Positions 23,669 through 34,582 of a stretch of 64,000 nt of DNA are shown piece by piece. The first letter of the stretch is position 1; every line of letters begins with the position of its first letter. This DNA comes from Ophioderma brevispina (Eukaryota > Echinodermata > Ophiuroidea > Amphilepidida > Ophiodermatidae): positions 124,001 through 188,000 of the forward strand of contig JAMKCH010035833.1 in the NCBI GenBank assembly GCA_023653785.1, written 5' to 3'. The position numbers and the translations under genes were made by a program. The notes under the pieces are model-generated. The model did not search any database. It was given only the letters and a program-made list of their open reading frames with translations, and had not been told where the DNA came from.

Positions 23669-24027
23669 CAAGAAGAAGCAAAAAATAGTTTTAAAATGGC
23701 TTTAAAACTAATAAAAATAGAGTATTTGCTTGACGAGTTGCCCAATATTTTTGCGTATTGTGAAGTGTTGGGCAGTACGCGATACTCGCACTGCAGTATT
23801 GCACCACACGGAAGCTTCAGATGCATAATAATAGCCTATATCGATCATGTATCAAATGCCCCCCAACAGGCTCCAAGGTAATGCCCATGTGCAAACAGCT
23901 GTCAACAACCTGCAAAGTGATATACCTATTAAAACACAACTCTACGTATCACACAGGCAATCCTCTAAAGGTCATCTACACATAAAAACTGCTTCCACAT
24001 AATATTCAAGCAAATAGGCAAACTTAC

Positions 24028-24417
24028 CCACAAAGTCAAGACAGGCACTTGAAGTGGCTTCTCTGGTGACACCATTGATGGTGTTTCTCGCCACACAGGA
24101 TATGACATCACCATTGTCACTAAACTGTGGATTCACAAAGGTGTAGTCAAAACTAGTGTCAAATAGGCTCCCGTCTGATGTTACATGTGGGTTAGCACCG
24201 AAGTTCGTGTTACTGCTACTTTGGTCAACTTCAACGTCATCCTGGTAGACTGTGATCACAGCAAATGGATCGACGTCATCACTTCTACACGTGATTGTCA
24301 AATCTTGACCAGCAATTATTGTTATTTTTTGGTCACATTCAGTGTGTTCCCCAGTATAAGGACCATCTGTGGTATCGTCCACAGGGTTAGTGGAAGACAT
24401 TCTTGAATCTGGTCCAG
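24028..24417 (-). CDS. Immunoglobulin-domain exon (phase 1-1, 130 codons)
   Basis: The last identified exon of a minus-strand gene. The acceptor is tctcaacag before CTGGACC; the donor is GTG-G|gtaagt. The exon is symmetric, phase 1 in and out, as is usual for exons encoding extracellular modules. It starts with a Ser/Asp-rich linker (about 25 residues), then an Ig-like domain. LTITC supplies the first cysteine near residue 45 and NGDVISCVARN the second near residue 108. Between them is VITVYQDDVEV, where a strand-C region would be; there is no canonical Trp. This implies an extracellular or cell-surface protein in adhesion or recognition, but no family member can be named. No stop codon or 3' end was found. 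Confidence 0.75.
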
Positions 24418-24515
24418 CTGTTGAGAAACAGACACAAGAACACAACGTTGGTAGCTAAATGATTATCAAGTGAAATAAAAGGAGGAACGAGATGGTAATA
24501 AACTAATAAATGCCA

Positions 24516-24806
24516 ACATATATATATATAGTGCCTTTCACAAAGTATCAAAGCTCTTTACATTGATTCCGCTGCCACTAGCATACGTCAGCTGCCATAC
24601 AAATGCCCAAGGCATACTCATACCTTGGAGAGCGCTCAATGGACTATATTCCTAACAACTCTGCCCATTTTGGAACCTGATGGAGAGAAGGCAAGCGAGG
24701 TAAAGTGCCTTGCCAAAGTGCACAGCACATTGGCCTCAGCAGGACTTGAACCCACGCCCTTTGGATCATGAGTCGGTCCTTGCATCCACTGGACCACATG
24801 TGCCCT
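24516..24806 (-). mobile_element. tRNA-derived SINE with A and B boxes
   Basis: Read on the minus strand, TGGTCCAGTGG (A box) is followed by GGGTTCAAGTCC (B box), then ttggcaaggcactttacctc, a word common in SINE tails of marine invertebrates. The element ends near the (TA)n run at 24516-24530. It lies just upstream, in transcript terms, of the Ig exon at 24028-24417. No target duplication was resolved. Confidence 0.8.
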
Positions 24807-25649
24807 CACATGGTACATCATAACAGAAAAAAATGGTTGTCCCAATTGCAATTACTGCATTTGAGGCATTTAGGCCCTTGGATAACATGCAAGCAGAGAA
24901 CTAGTGTAGAAACTATAAAAAATTCCATTTTGGTGTGTACATCGGTTAAAAGTTAAACATTGCTTTGATTCAGGTAATATGTGGTGCAAGTTGTTTCCCA
25001 AGCTTTAAGGATTGAAAAAGGAAAAGTTTTCCTTATCTGCTATGCTTAGTTTTCATGTTATCCAACAAAATAGGTCACAGGTCAATATAATCCTATAGCT
25101 GTCAATAGCTGTTGACTTTATTTGCCATTTTGGTTAATAACAAAACACGTAAGGAGTCAAAACTATTTCTATATTTCATTCTATGAGTTTAAAGAACAAT
25201 TTGAACCACATTTTACAAGAAGTGGAACAACTTTTAATTTCTGACCCCTGTACACAAAAAATTGACTTTTTCACTATTTTTACAGTTTTTACCCCATAAT
25301 AACTATAAGCCATAGATTGCATAAAATATACCTTTTTGGAAACCTTGTAACCAGACAAACATCATGGTGTGCTTTTCAACACAAAATTGGAACATTTTAA
25401 AATGTTTACGCCTGTGTAACCTTGAAATCTGAGCTGGGGCCATGGTGTAGCAAGTGCTTCCATCAATTTTTTGGATTATCAATGTACTTGTGTAGTACCC
25501 AAACTCACTATTTTATCCAGAATTGCACACTAAAATGAGACCTGTGCACTACAGTTCCCACTACACCCCTCTCCCTTGGAGGCAGAGTTAGGTAATTCCC
25601 CTATGTATTCAAATGAATGGAAAAAATGGGTCATGCCTCCATTTTAACT
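24807..25649. other. Intronic; no exon seen
   Basis: Lies between Ig exons of the minus-strand gene. No further exon with matching splice sites was recognised. Confidence 0.4.
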
Positions 25650-25805
25650 GGGTTGTGACAATTAGCGACCCTGGGTCACTAGTGACCCCGATGAATTCAT
25701 CAAACTTGTATGGAATAAACTGCATAATTCTGCAGTTTATTCCGTACAAGTCTGATGAATTCATCAGGGTTACTAGTGACCCAGGGTCGCTAATTGTCAC
25801 AACCC
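25650..25805. repeat. 156-bp near-perfect palindrome
   Basis: Two 75-base arms with a 6-base loop (taattc) and about four mismatches. The arms begin GGGTTGTGACAATTAGCGAC and end at aaactgca. ORFs on both strands across it are mirror images, as expected for a palindrome. The flanks (ttaact / atttta) show no clear target duplication. It may be a young MITE or a cruciform-forming sequence in an intron. Confidence 0.9.
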
Positions 25806-26759
25806 ATTTTAACTACCTTCTCCCATCATGCCCTATATGTCAATGTCTTTTGGTGTGTTGGAGGTGAGCATATGCCCAATTAGAAGCCTTATAATGCCTT
25901 CCCAATGAATCTTTAAAAATCTTGATGCACTATTTTCCAAATGTGCCAGTACCTCTTTAAGGCATAAGTCCACAAGGTCACATGGGCTAAGTCATTGGCA
26001 CATGAATGAAGGCAAATCAAGGCAAATTGCTTATATATTATTCGTGACTAAAATTCACCTAGGACTGAAGTCAATACAGCAGATTGTTAGAAGTCTTGGC
26101 ATGTTATTGTGTAGGTGGCTATCTATCCAGTGGCCTAGGGAGTGGGCGAAGTCAGGAGGGCGAATGGGAGTTTGTAGTGGCCGCGGCAAAGTTAATTAAC
26201 CGCCCAAATTGTGACTGTGAAAGCGTACCGAGTGGAGAATTTACGGTGATGTCAAGGGACCTGTGCCGCTTCGGCCCTGGTTAGGGTTAAGGGGCGAAGA
26301 CCCCTAAAAAATGATTTTTTAGGAATGTTAAAGGTTGAATTACCCCGATCGCGTCGTGGCTCGTTGTTCTTGCGGCGTATTGGTTGGAAAACTTCTGGGT
26401 GAGATATTAATAATAATAATAAAATGTATTTATATGGGATCTACAAAGAACACAGCATCTTACACCAAATTATTTAAAAAATACAAAATTAATATCCACT
26501 TGACATAAAGCATAAGGAAAACTAACAAATCCAAACCATAACAAAAATTGTAAGCATCAGGAAATAATATGTTTTCAGGGACCTGCTTTAAATCCACTGT
26601 CTTTTTTGTGCTAGACGCTCTTTATCATTGCTATTATAAGCTTGTCCGAGCCTACTCGTCTAAGACGTTGAATGATCTGTCAACAAATCACGCTTTATAC
26701 GAGGTATATCAAGCAACGTAACATCAGAAAAAGACAGCTAAATGTTGTCCTGTTGCAGG
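25806..26759. other. No gene seen; possible retroposon tail at 26405-26440
   Basis: taataataataataaaatgt at 26405-26425, followed by atttatatgggatctac, resembles the inverted 3' end of a SINE/LINE. The moderately GC-rich part (26100-26400) has ggggcgaagacccctaaa and no recognised product. Confidence 0.4.
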
Positions 26760-27600
26760 AACCCTCCTACTCCTGCAGTATATGGAAGAATCCACTATTC
26801 CATGATCAACTTTCGAATTGTAACAACACAGCATGAAATACAGACCGCCTTTTCAACATCGTTCATCACTCCTCCGCCAAATAAAGGCCACCTCCAACAA
26901 CGTACCTCAAAATAAGAAGATGCCACACGCACAACTGGCCTCTAAGAACTCTATATAACAACTTTTGCGGATCAACCGAATCACTTCTAATAAGATCCCA
27001 TTCTCATATGGAACCAAAATGGTTTTCGGCAAAGGACATGCAGGTCAACACTACTCAGAATATTTGCCTTACAAGATCACTAGAATAGTTGAGAATTTCA
27101 CAGAGAAAAGCTACATTGAGTTTGTAGACTCACCAACTATGGTCTCCTAGCTAGGATGAGACTGTCAAAGCCATTATGCCATCATATTATAGCAACCATC
27201 AAGCTTGTGCAGGTCATGATGAACCCACAACTGAGTTCCTAACAACTACTGGAATCCTCCAAGGAAGATACACTTGCTTCCTATCGCTTTGTAATTTTGT
27301 TGATTACATCTTCAGACAGAGACCTGACATGAACGACAAGGGACTCGCCATTAAACCCAAACTTCTATATGTCACAAGTCAAGATATCTAGCTCTAAAAG
27401 TGGATCTGATATGTGGTGCACAAGATTACTAACATCACTTGAGAATACAGCAGACAAAGTCGGCCTAAATCTAAATACCCAGATGACGGAAAATATTACC
27501 TCTCAGAATACAATCGGATACCACTCAAAGAGGTCAGGAAACTCCCAAGTACCTACGGTCTATGTGCCAAAATCACAAACAAAATGAGATATTGCTTACA
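26760..27600 (+). pseudogene. LINE reverse-transcriptase relic
   Basis: In shifting frames the plus strand shows ordered RT signatures. First comes an NQNGFRQ segment near 27000, then a HREFT/IVENFTEK region with FVDSPTMV near 27120. Next are FLTTTGILQG with FVDYIFRQ near 27240-27310 and LLTSLENTADKVGLNLN near 27440. These match fingers-palm blocks of non-LTR retrotransposons (NQNGFR-x-GRST, F-x-D-x-x-KAFD, GV-x-QGD-x-LAP-x-LF, VGL-x-x-x-x-x-KTE). The catalytic (Y/F)xDD box is not seen. Multiple stops and frameshifts make it a dead copy, located in an intron of the Ig-domain gene. Confidence 0.72.
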
Positions 27601-27889
27601 CATTACGAGGTTACATTTGCAGACGTTTCAAATTGCTAGTTCCATCAACATGGCTACCACCACACTGCAACACATAGTTGGGCTCTGTGTAGCATCTGGG
27701 CAATGCCCGCCGAAATCATATGTGGCCTGTTTGAGGAGTATCCACTTCACAGAAAATAACTATCAAGGGGGAGTTGTGTACACACCACTCTTTTTCCAAA
27801 TAACTGTTGTAAGCAGCGGTCACAATTATTGTTCGAGGTGCAGGAGCACCATTTCTGTGCCCCCCAGAGATAAATAAATTGTCTGTGTG

Positions 27890-28310
27890 CTGCCGCCAGA
27901 ATATCACAACAGCGTTTGGAAGTCTCATTTCTTATGACAAAACAAGAAATAAAACAAAAAATATTCACGGTGACACACTTTGGACAACTGATTTGGAGTA
28001 TTTATACAGTATCTACATCTGTGGAAATGTTATGAAATTTATTGCGGCAACTAGGATCTTTCATAAAAAATTAGTTTAAACCGGTTTTCTATGGAATAGG
28101 CATATAAAGGGCGTATAACATACAATTATGACCTTGGTAGGCCTATATGGCAGCTTCCGCAATGGCTTTTTCTGATTTTTGAGGTGGTAACAGCTCTTGC
28201 ATATTCCTACTTATATCAGTTGTCAAAATTGTGTCGCCATTGTTTAAAATTGCTCTAAAAATAAAAGAGACAATTTGCATGGGGGTCAAACAGCTGTGAT
28301 CACAAGTTCT
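27890..28310. repeat. Dispersed repeat, copy 1 (second copy at 36.2 kb)
   Basis: Shares aagtctcatttcttatgaca, aataaaacaaaaaat, gacaactgatt, gggcgtataacat and cctatatggcag with 36230-36650, same orientation and order. It lies directly next to the ORF at 28286-28627, so both may belong to one non-autonomous transposon. Confidence 0.7.
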
Positions 28311-28627
28311 TCATCAAGGTCTTTGACAAACTGGTAATTTAGCATTAGACTCCTCCATTGACGTTCCCATGAAAAAAAAAAAAGGCTAATAGACCACCGT
28401 TTCCAACAGGGCCAAGTATTAAGTTTTTTATCTCGAGTCCCTCCTCTCAAAGGCCTGATATTGTGGGTGCTGATTGAGTCAGTAAGGCAAAAGGTACTTT
28501 CCTCATCGATGCACAGGTCTTCAAGAAACCAAAGTGGTCTTCTTAGCAGCCACACACAAATTTCTGTGCGTCTTGCGTGGTCTCTTTCCAGAAGTTCATG
28601 CCTCTGTATCATTGATATGGATGCCAT
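28286..28627 (-). pseudogene. Possible transposase N-terminal remnant
   Basis: A 113-codon ORF beginning MASISMIQRHELLERDHARR, followed by WLLRRPLWFLEDL. The Arg-rich start and the WLLRRP motif recall N-termini of PIF/Harbinger-like transposases (R-x-W-x-R-P-x-x-x-R), but the rest does not follow that family. It ends beside a repeat that recurs without the ORF. It could equally be chance. Confidence 0.25.
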
Positions 28628-28924
28628 TGTAAGTCAAGGCACCTGATTTTGATTGAAAGTACTTTGAGGCAATCCCAATTACTGCAAGAGCTTATGGGGC
28701 CATTTAGTTGACGCTGCTATTGAAGAGCACTTTGGACAGCTTGGATATTTTCCGCTGACCTTCCAGTCTGAGGACGTGCAGAATGGCCTCTGTTTAGGTC
28801 AAGGCTTATCACTGTGGTTTCGTATTTGTAAACATTTGTATACAAAGTGGAACGACTATAGGCATGTTGCATTGGGAAATTGCTGGCGAAAGTTTTGCAA
28901 CACATCCAGCTACAACACTTTGGG

Positions 28925-29100
28925 TACAGTGGAACTCAGGCCCTGTGCTAGGGTGTGAGCTGAGGCATGCTGAAGTCACTGGTTCAAATCATTTTATGGC
29001 TGTCCTAGCCATACTGAATTGGTGCAGTTACATCTGCACCTCTTCCTGTTAATTGTACACTGTGTGGTCATGAATACATCACAAGACCATGAACATATAT
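28925..29100 (+). repeat. Possible SINE fragment
   Basis: Contains tgtgagctgaggcatgctga and a B-box-like GGTTCAAATCA at about 28981-28991, giving a weak resemblance to a tRNA-derived SINE head. No target duplication or tail was resolved. Confidence 0.3.
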
Positions 29101-29689
29101 CAGGATATTCTGAAACTTTATTCTAAAAATATGTTATTAAATATTGGTACAATAGAACACAAGATTAATTTTCCAAAGTGTTAGTTTTTTTGTTTTTGTT
29201 TTGTTTGTTTTTTTACTCACAATGTATAGTTCCTGTCAAATTTCCCATTTCTTATTTTTTCTGTGTACCAAAATGGCCTGATAACGAAGCGGCCGGGGCA
29301 AGCAAAGCAAATCCCCCCCGCCCCCCCAGTCAGTCTGGGCGGAAGTGGGCGACTCAACCACCCTTGGAAAAATTTTGGGAGAAATTTCAAGGCAAGGGAG
29401 AGAAAAAAGGGGGAAAATCTTCAGTTCAGACCAGGAAGAAATCTTCAGGTCCTTGCCCACTCTTGGCTATAGGTCTAGTTACGCCTAGGACAACATGGGG
29501 GTCAAAAATTAAGCATTGTGATTAGCCTCTAACACAAGTATGTACCAGATGCATATGCATGCACTATTTTTTGAAGAGGCACAAGATATATGTGTCAGAG
29601 TTTGTATTATGAGAAATTTAAATCAAAGCAAACAGTACACACTATGAAACTATAAACCTGGAAAATACACTTGAAATTTTCTTAAGCTC

Positions 29690-29985
29690 TGAAAAACTCT
29701 GAGTGCTCGCCCACACTCCAAAGGTTTAAGTTCGAGCCCTCCTGCGACCAATGTGTTGTGCTCTTGAGCAAGGTGCTTTACCCCAATTACTCCTTTCTAC
29801 CCAAGTGTATAAATGGGAACCAAAATTATTCAATGCTGCGAAGGTAACAGACTCATTATACGGGAGGAGTGCCGAACCCCCACAGCAAAAAGTGTATGGA
29901 GGAGTATGGCCCAAATGCTAAGGAATGGGCACGCCACGCATGAGCTTGCTTGGCACAACATGATTATTACTTCAGGATTCCTATA
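29690..29985 (+). mobile_element. tRNA-derived SINE, second type
   Basis: Contains GTTCGAGCCC (B box), then ttgagcaaggtgctttaccc and aagtgtataaatgggaacc. These words are typical of tRNA-derived SINEs of marine invertebrates. The A box is degenerate. The short ORFs across it are not genes. Confidence 0.7.
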
Positions 29986-30154
29986 TCCTGAAACATTGCT
30001 GAAAGATTAGCCTATTCAAAATCACACTGAAAATGTTGTTAATCTCTCTAGAAAATGCTAAACACACCAAAAAAAAATGAAAAAGTTGATTTTTCTAAAT
30101 AGTCATGGTAATTACAGTAAGAGATTGATGCTCATTATCTATATATTAATACCG

Positions 30155-31250
30155 GTGGTCTGTCTATCTGTCTGTCTATCTGTCTGTGTGTGTGACCGTG
30201 TCTATTTTCTCGGAGACCGAGGGTCGCACGGTCCTGAAACTTGGTGGGTGGGTGCCCCTTGACCGAACGAAGACCGAGTTTGTATTGGTTAGTGGATCAA
30301 AGGTCATCAGGGGTCATTCAAGGTCAAATGAGGTTAAACATTGGTTTCTCGGAGACCGAGGGTCGCACGTTCCGGAAACTTGGTGGGTGGGTGCCCCTTG
30401 ACCGTCCGAAGACCGGGTTTGTATTGATTAGTGGATCAAAGGTCATCAGGGGTCATTCAAGGTCAAATGGGGTAAACGTTGGTGTATGGACATGAAACTT
30501 GGAGGGTGGGGTCGATTTTTTGATGCCGAAAATTTTGAAGGTCACGAAAAGGTCATTAGGGGTCATTCAAGGTCAAATGAGGTTAAACATTGGTTTCTCG
30601 GAGACCGAGGGTCGCACATTCCTGAAACTTGGTGGGTGGGTGCCCCTTAACCGTCCGAAAACCGAGGGTGTATTTGTAGTGGATCCAAGGTCATCAGGGG
30701 TCATTCAAGGTCAAATGAGGTCAAATGGGGTAAACGTTGGTGTATGGACATGAAACTTGGAGGGTGGGGTTTCGTCGTTTTTGATGCCAAAAATTTTAAA
30801 GGTCATTTGGGGTCATTCAAGGTCAAAGGAGGTCAAATGTGGTAAACATTGGTGTATGGCCTTGAAACTTGGAGGGTGGGATTGATTGTTGATGCCAAAA
30901 ATCTTAAAAGCACAACAAGGTCATCAGGGATCATTCAAAGTCAAACGAGGTCAAAAAGGGTAAACTTTGGTGTATCCAGACGAAACTTGGTGGACGGGGT
31001 CGATTGTTGATGCCGAAAATGTTAAATGTCACGACAAGGTCATCAGGGGTCATTCAAGGTCAAATGGGGTAAACGTTGGTGTATGGACATGAAACTTGCA
31101 GGGTGGGGTCGATTTTTGATGCCGACAATTTTAAAAGTTACGACATGGTCATCAGGGGTCATTCAAGGTCAAAGGAACCGTGAAACCCAAGGGTCATTCA
31201 AGCCAGGTGATCGCGAAACCCAGGTGATCGCGAAACCGGGGACCACCTAG
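30155..31250 (+). repeat. Tandem array rich in AGGTCA half-sites, orientation 1
   Basis: Begins with a TCTG/TCTA microsatellite (gtctgtctatctgtctgtct) after attaataccggtggtc. It then alternates two ~100-160-bp units, one with ggagaccgagggtcgcac and gaaacttggtgggtgggtgc, the other with ggacatgaaacttggagggt and gatgccgaaaatttt. Units end in aaggtcatcaggggtcattc then aaggtcaaa; TTCAAGGTCAAA occurs seven times. It finishes with gaaacccaggtgatcgc repeats and ggggaccacctagt, the latter partly inverse to the start. The same array lies in opposite orientation at 44400-45800 and in part at 47640-48150. Confidence 0.85.
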
Positions 31251-31453
31251 TAGATAATAATACAAAGCTGAAAAAAACTAAACCACGTCTGAACCACGAC
31301 GGAAAGATTTTCAGTGTCACTATTTTCTTTGTTGAGACGATTTTCAGAGATTTTCAGTGTTACTCAGTGATTTTCAGTGTATTTTCATATTCATAGTAAC
31401 AAAGGGCAAAATCACAAACTTGATTGATCTTCTAATCAGTGTGAAAGCTCTAA

Positions 31454-31657
31454 AGGTCCGTTCATACTTCCACTGCAATGCAGTGCAAAGCTGCACTGTC
31501 GATATATCGATCACTTTCTGCTGCAACTTGATGCAACCCACTGCTATGTAAGTTAAAACAAATTTAGCTTTGTTGCAGTACTGCATTGCAGTATGTGCAG
31601 AGACTGCTATCCAGGCAATGCAACACACTGCAGTACAGTGGAAGTGTGAACAGACCT
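31454..31657. mobile_element. MITE with TAA target duplication (204 bp)
   Basis: Ends AGGTCCGTTCATACTTCCAC and, inverted, AGGTCTGTTCACACTTCCAC, flanked by TAA on each side (31451-31453; 31658-31660). The interior is rich in tgcaatgcagtgca-type words. The sequence around it is duplicated just downstream without the insertion (31711-31757), giving an empty site, agctctaatacctacc. A TWA duplication fits PIF/Harbinger. Confidence 0.82.
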
Positions 31658-31752
31658 TAATACCTACCTAAGAGAATAGAAGTAAACAGTACAAATGATA
31701 GTATCACATACTTGATTGATTTTCTGTTCAGTGTGAAAGCTCTAATACCTAC

Positions 31753-32112
31753 CTAAGAGATTAAAGAATATTTCTACTGTTTCATCCCCAGTACCAGCAT
31801 AATCAATGGCATCATTATTGGCAGAGAATTCCAAGGAGTCACCGTGGTTGCCATTTACTGCTCGGAATGAGTATGTTCTGCTAGCGTCTGAAAGACGAGA
31901 ATCGTCGCCATTCGGATCATCTGTCTCAGTCCCGGTAGATGGGCTATCAAGAGGGTCTATGTTGGGAGTAAATGTAATGTCAGATGGGCCTCTTGATCTC
32001 ACCACGTTGGCTGTTATATCAATTGTTTGACCACGCACAATGTCAATGGTGTCGCCATTGTTGTAAGTGTTGCCATCGTAAGTGAAAGTCATACCGGCCT
32101 GCACGGGGCGTA
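31753..32112 (-). CDS. Ig-like exon lacking the usual cysteines (phase 1-1, 120 codons)
   Basis: The acceptor is ttttgtttgcag before TACGCCC; the donor is CTCTTAG|gtaggt. Phase is 1 on both sides, so it joins the exons at 33838-34047 and 24028-24417 in frame with no stop at the junctions. The product starts RPVQAGMTFTYDG, with IVRGQTIDITANVV where a B strand would be, then SDITFTPNID. A Thr/Asp-rich insert follows, then SRTYSFRAVNGNHGDSLEFS. The last block looks like E-F strands, with no Cys at either core position (ITANVV, LEFSANN). It resembles an Ig or Ig-like beta-sandwich module whose disulphide was lost. Function unknown. Confidence 0.68.
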
Positions 32113-32721
32113 CTGCAAACAAAAGTCAATTAGTGAAATGATGAGCTTTTCTTGGACCTTTTTCACTATTATAATCTTCATTGCTAAATACAGAATAGAG
32201 ATGGAAAGAGTTCTATATGTACCCCCTCTTTAAAATTGTACAGGAAACATATTCTTTTATATTTATGGCCTTACACTAACAAATACCCTAACCCTAAGGC
32301 CAAAATAAAAAAGAATCTGCTACCTGTAGAACTTCGAAGAGGGGTACATATGGAACTCTTGCCGAAATCTATACAGTAAAAAAGTATTTTGTGGGAAACA
32401 GTAACTTGAACAACTTTCATTGGGATTATCTACTATTATATACCTCATATATAAATTCCTCTCATCTGATTCGTTAAAAGTAGAGTCATTAAAATAGCTG
32501 GCCCCTTTTTTTCTATCAAGATGACGTCATGACTAACTGTGCTCGGGGCATGGCAATCGACTGTGCCTGGAAAATAATAGGAAAGTCTCAACACCGTGTT
32601 TATAAATCGCTCATGTGTGCACGTCCCCTGTACAATAAGTATTGTAAATAGACGGTAGGCCTTGTCACTTCGGGAAATCTTTTAACCAATCTGATGAGAA
32701 TCTATATATTCGGTATATAAA

Positions 32722-32889
32722 ACAAATATTGACTGCTTGATATTCGGGGCACAGTTAAAATTATAAGCCCTCAGTGATGTTAAAACCATGACTATGGTGC
32801 CCTCAGCTTCACTTCGGGCATAGGCATGGTTTTGATATCACCTTGGGCCTATAATTTTAACAGTGTCCCTCATAGCAGTCAATATTTGT
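32722..32889. repeat. Intronic fold-back hairpin (168 bp)
   Basis: Arms acaaatattgactgc, cacagttaaaattata, ttaaaaccatg and their inverses face each other with small bulges around a centre near cagcttcacttcgggc. Probably a decayed MITE. Confidence 0.7.
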
Positions 32890-33040
32890 ATACTGTAATT
32901 CAACCCTTTCACCAGACAGTGGCAGTCAACTTCATTTAATGCGGCAACAGGCACAGCAATACACAATATAAACCACAAGCCAATGTTGGCGATTACATTC
33001 AGGTGATCGCAAGACATATGCATGACCTGTGTTATTTTAA

Positions 33041-33245
33041 AGGGGGATGACCCAATTTAAGTCTAGAAATTTTTAATTTTGCCCCATCTGTAAAGTTTCG
33101 CGACGATATTTCAACCCCTTTTTAAGTGAGAGCTAAAAACTTGATTTTGTAATCCCCATAGAGTACTGTGTAAAATTAATATTGGTCGACCAAAATGGGG
33201 CATATTTTCGCTCATAACATCCAAACCAAACATCCTTTAGCCCTA
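33041..33245. repeat. TTAA-associated repeat, family G/H, partial copy
   Basis: Starts after TTAA (33037-33040) with AGGGGGATGACCCAATTTAA and runs through tgtaaagtttcgcgacgata to aaccaaacatcctttagccc. Matches 10423-10632 and the inverted right half of 13574-13921. Confidence 0.65.
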
Positions 33246-33359
33246 AGGGTTCACATGGTTGGACATAACAGTAAAAGCTTGGGTGGTCCAATGGGAAAAA
33301 AAATACATCGCGGTCCCGGGACCGCTAGTGTCGCCTGCTGTCGCGATTAGTGAATGATA

Positions 33360-33620
33360 GGCCTCATATGACCTTTGACCTCAAAGAAATGACGGTTTTC
33401 ATGTAATATGCATAAACCAAGTTTGGTTTGTTGAACTTCAATTTTTCAATCAAGGTCAATTTTACATTTTCAGCCTATCTTACAACTTGACCTCACATGA
33501 TCTTGGTATGTGACCTTTGACCTCATCACCAAATGAGGAATCCCATGTTGTACTATATATAAATCAAGTTTGGTTCCCACTGAACTTCAACTCAAAGGCA
33601 AAAGTTATTATAAAGTTCAA
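33360..33620. repeat. Two-unit satellite with TGACCTTTGACCTC
   Basis: Two ~150-bp units each contain atgacctttgacctca and a later aaatcaagtttggtt / aaaccaagtttggtt with gaacttcaa. TGACCTTTGACCT is an inverted DR1 nuclear-receptor half-site pair (AGGTCA-n1-AGGTCA on the minus strand). Related to the arrays at 37.4 and 19.0 kb. Confidence 0.65.
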
Positions 33621-33837
33621 ATTGTGTGCATTTATTTAGGTTTTTGTAAATTATGCTGTTGTTTTCTTTAATAATTATTTTATATTTATGTTCATATTTT
33701 AGGCATAAATCTTTCTCAAAGGGATTACATAATTTCTCAAATTTAAGGCAAATAAAAGACAAGTATTCACCTCTGCCTCATGAAATAAAACAAAAAGATA
33801 CAATCTGGGGATATGATGCCTTTTATTAGATACTTAC

Positions 33838-34047
33838 ACAAGACATTTAGTTGCTGTTTGCTGAGACAGGATACACTAAGCTCATCATTCTTCCATGATT
33901 GAGTTGCATCGCACTCTACCACGTTGTCATCAAATGCAACAACGCCACTACCATCATCAAGTTGTGGAGTAAATGTTAGAGTACTGGTAATATCCTTTAG
34001 CAAAGGGTCACTACCTTCTTGGACAGCACCCGTTGTTATACTTATAC
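33838..34047 (-). CDS. Ig-domain exon, C-terminal part (phase 1-1, 70 codons)
   Basis: The acceptor is tttactatag before GTATAAG; the donor is GTCTTGT|gtaagt. It encodes ISITTGAVQEGSD, then STLTFTPQLDDGSGVV, FDDNVVECDAT and NDELSVSCLSKQQLNVL. The LTFTPQLDDGSG block parallels ITFTPNIDPLDSPSTG in the next exon, suggesting the two modules are related duplicates. ELSVSC would be the F-strand cysteine and VVECDAT an unusual additional one. At 70 residues it is shorter than a whole Ig domain, so part may lie in an unseen upstream exon. Confidence 0.65.
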
Positions 34048-34582
34048 CTATAGTAAATAAAATGAGTACATGAAGGTTAGATACTTGCATTCATTAGAAT
34101 CATAACACACTTTATTCATCTCACATGCTTTAGGAGGCCATTCCATGGCATGCTGACACACAAATTCGACACCTTACAAAATAAACCGCATATTCCCTTG
34201 TGCAAAGGTTGCTAAATTCATAAGAGTATATTTAGCATGAATGATGTGATGCATTCCAGGAAAGGCGAATCAAATACTTCTATGGTATGTGCTGCATAGA
34301 AATTCAATCAAAGGGGATGTGGGCCTGAAGGCAAAATTACAAAAGAAAAATGTAATAATATTGTGCTGAATTGCTAAGGGCTTCAGTTTTACAGAATTTG
34401 AGTTGCTGGGTGCAAAGCTGGGATCAACATGCTTGCCAGATTTTTTTTAGCAGCCAAAATAGCCACATAATATGCTGAGATTTGAAAAGCATTTCTATTT
34501 GCCCACCTGTAGTCACTATGAAATGAAATCAATGAAATCTAAAATGAACACGGAAAAAGAATAATGGTGAAATGACCACAAA
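34048..34582. other. Intronic; nothing recognised
   Basis: Sequence between the Ig exon and the GGCTGG MITE. No exon or repeat was identified. Confidence 0.4.

Noticed and set aside
25609..25867. Two near-identical ORFs on opposite strands (TISDPGSLVT)
   Set aside because: They mirror each other because of the 156-bp palindrome; not coding.
30186..30753. Overlapping ORFs with repeated LGGWVPLDR motifs
   Set aside because: They follow the satellite unit; the same text appears in reverse at 45 kb and no start, splice site or domain supports a protein.
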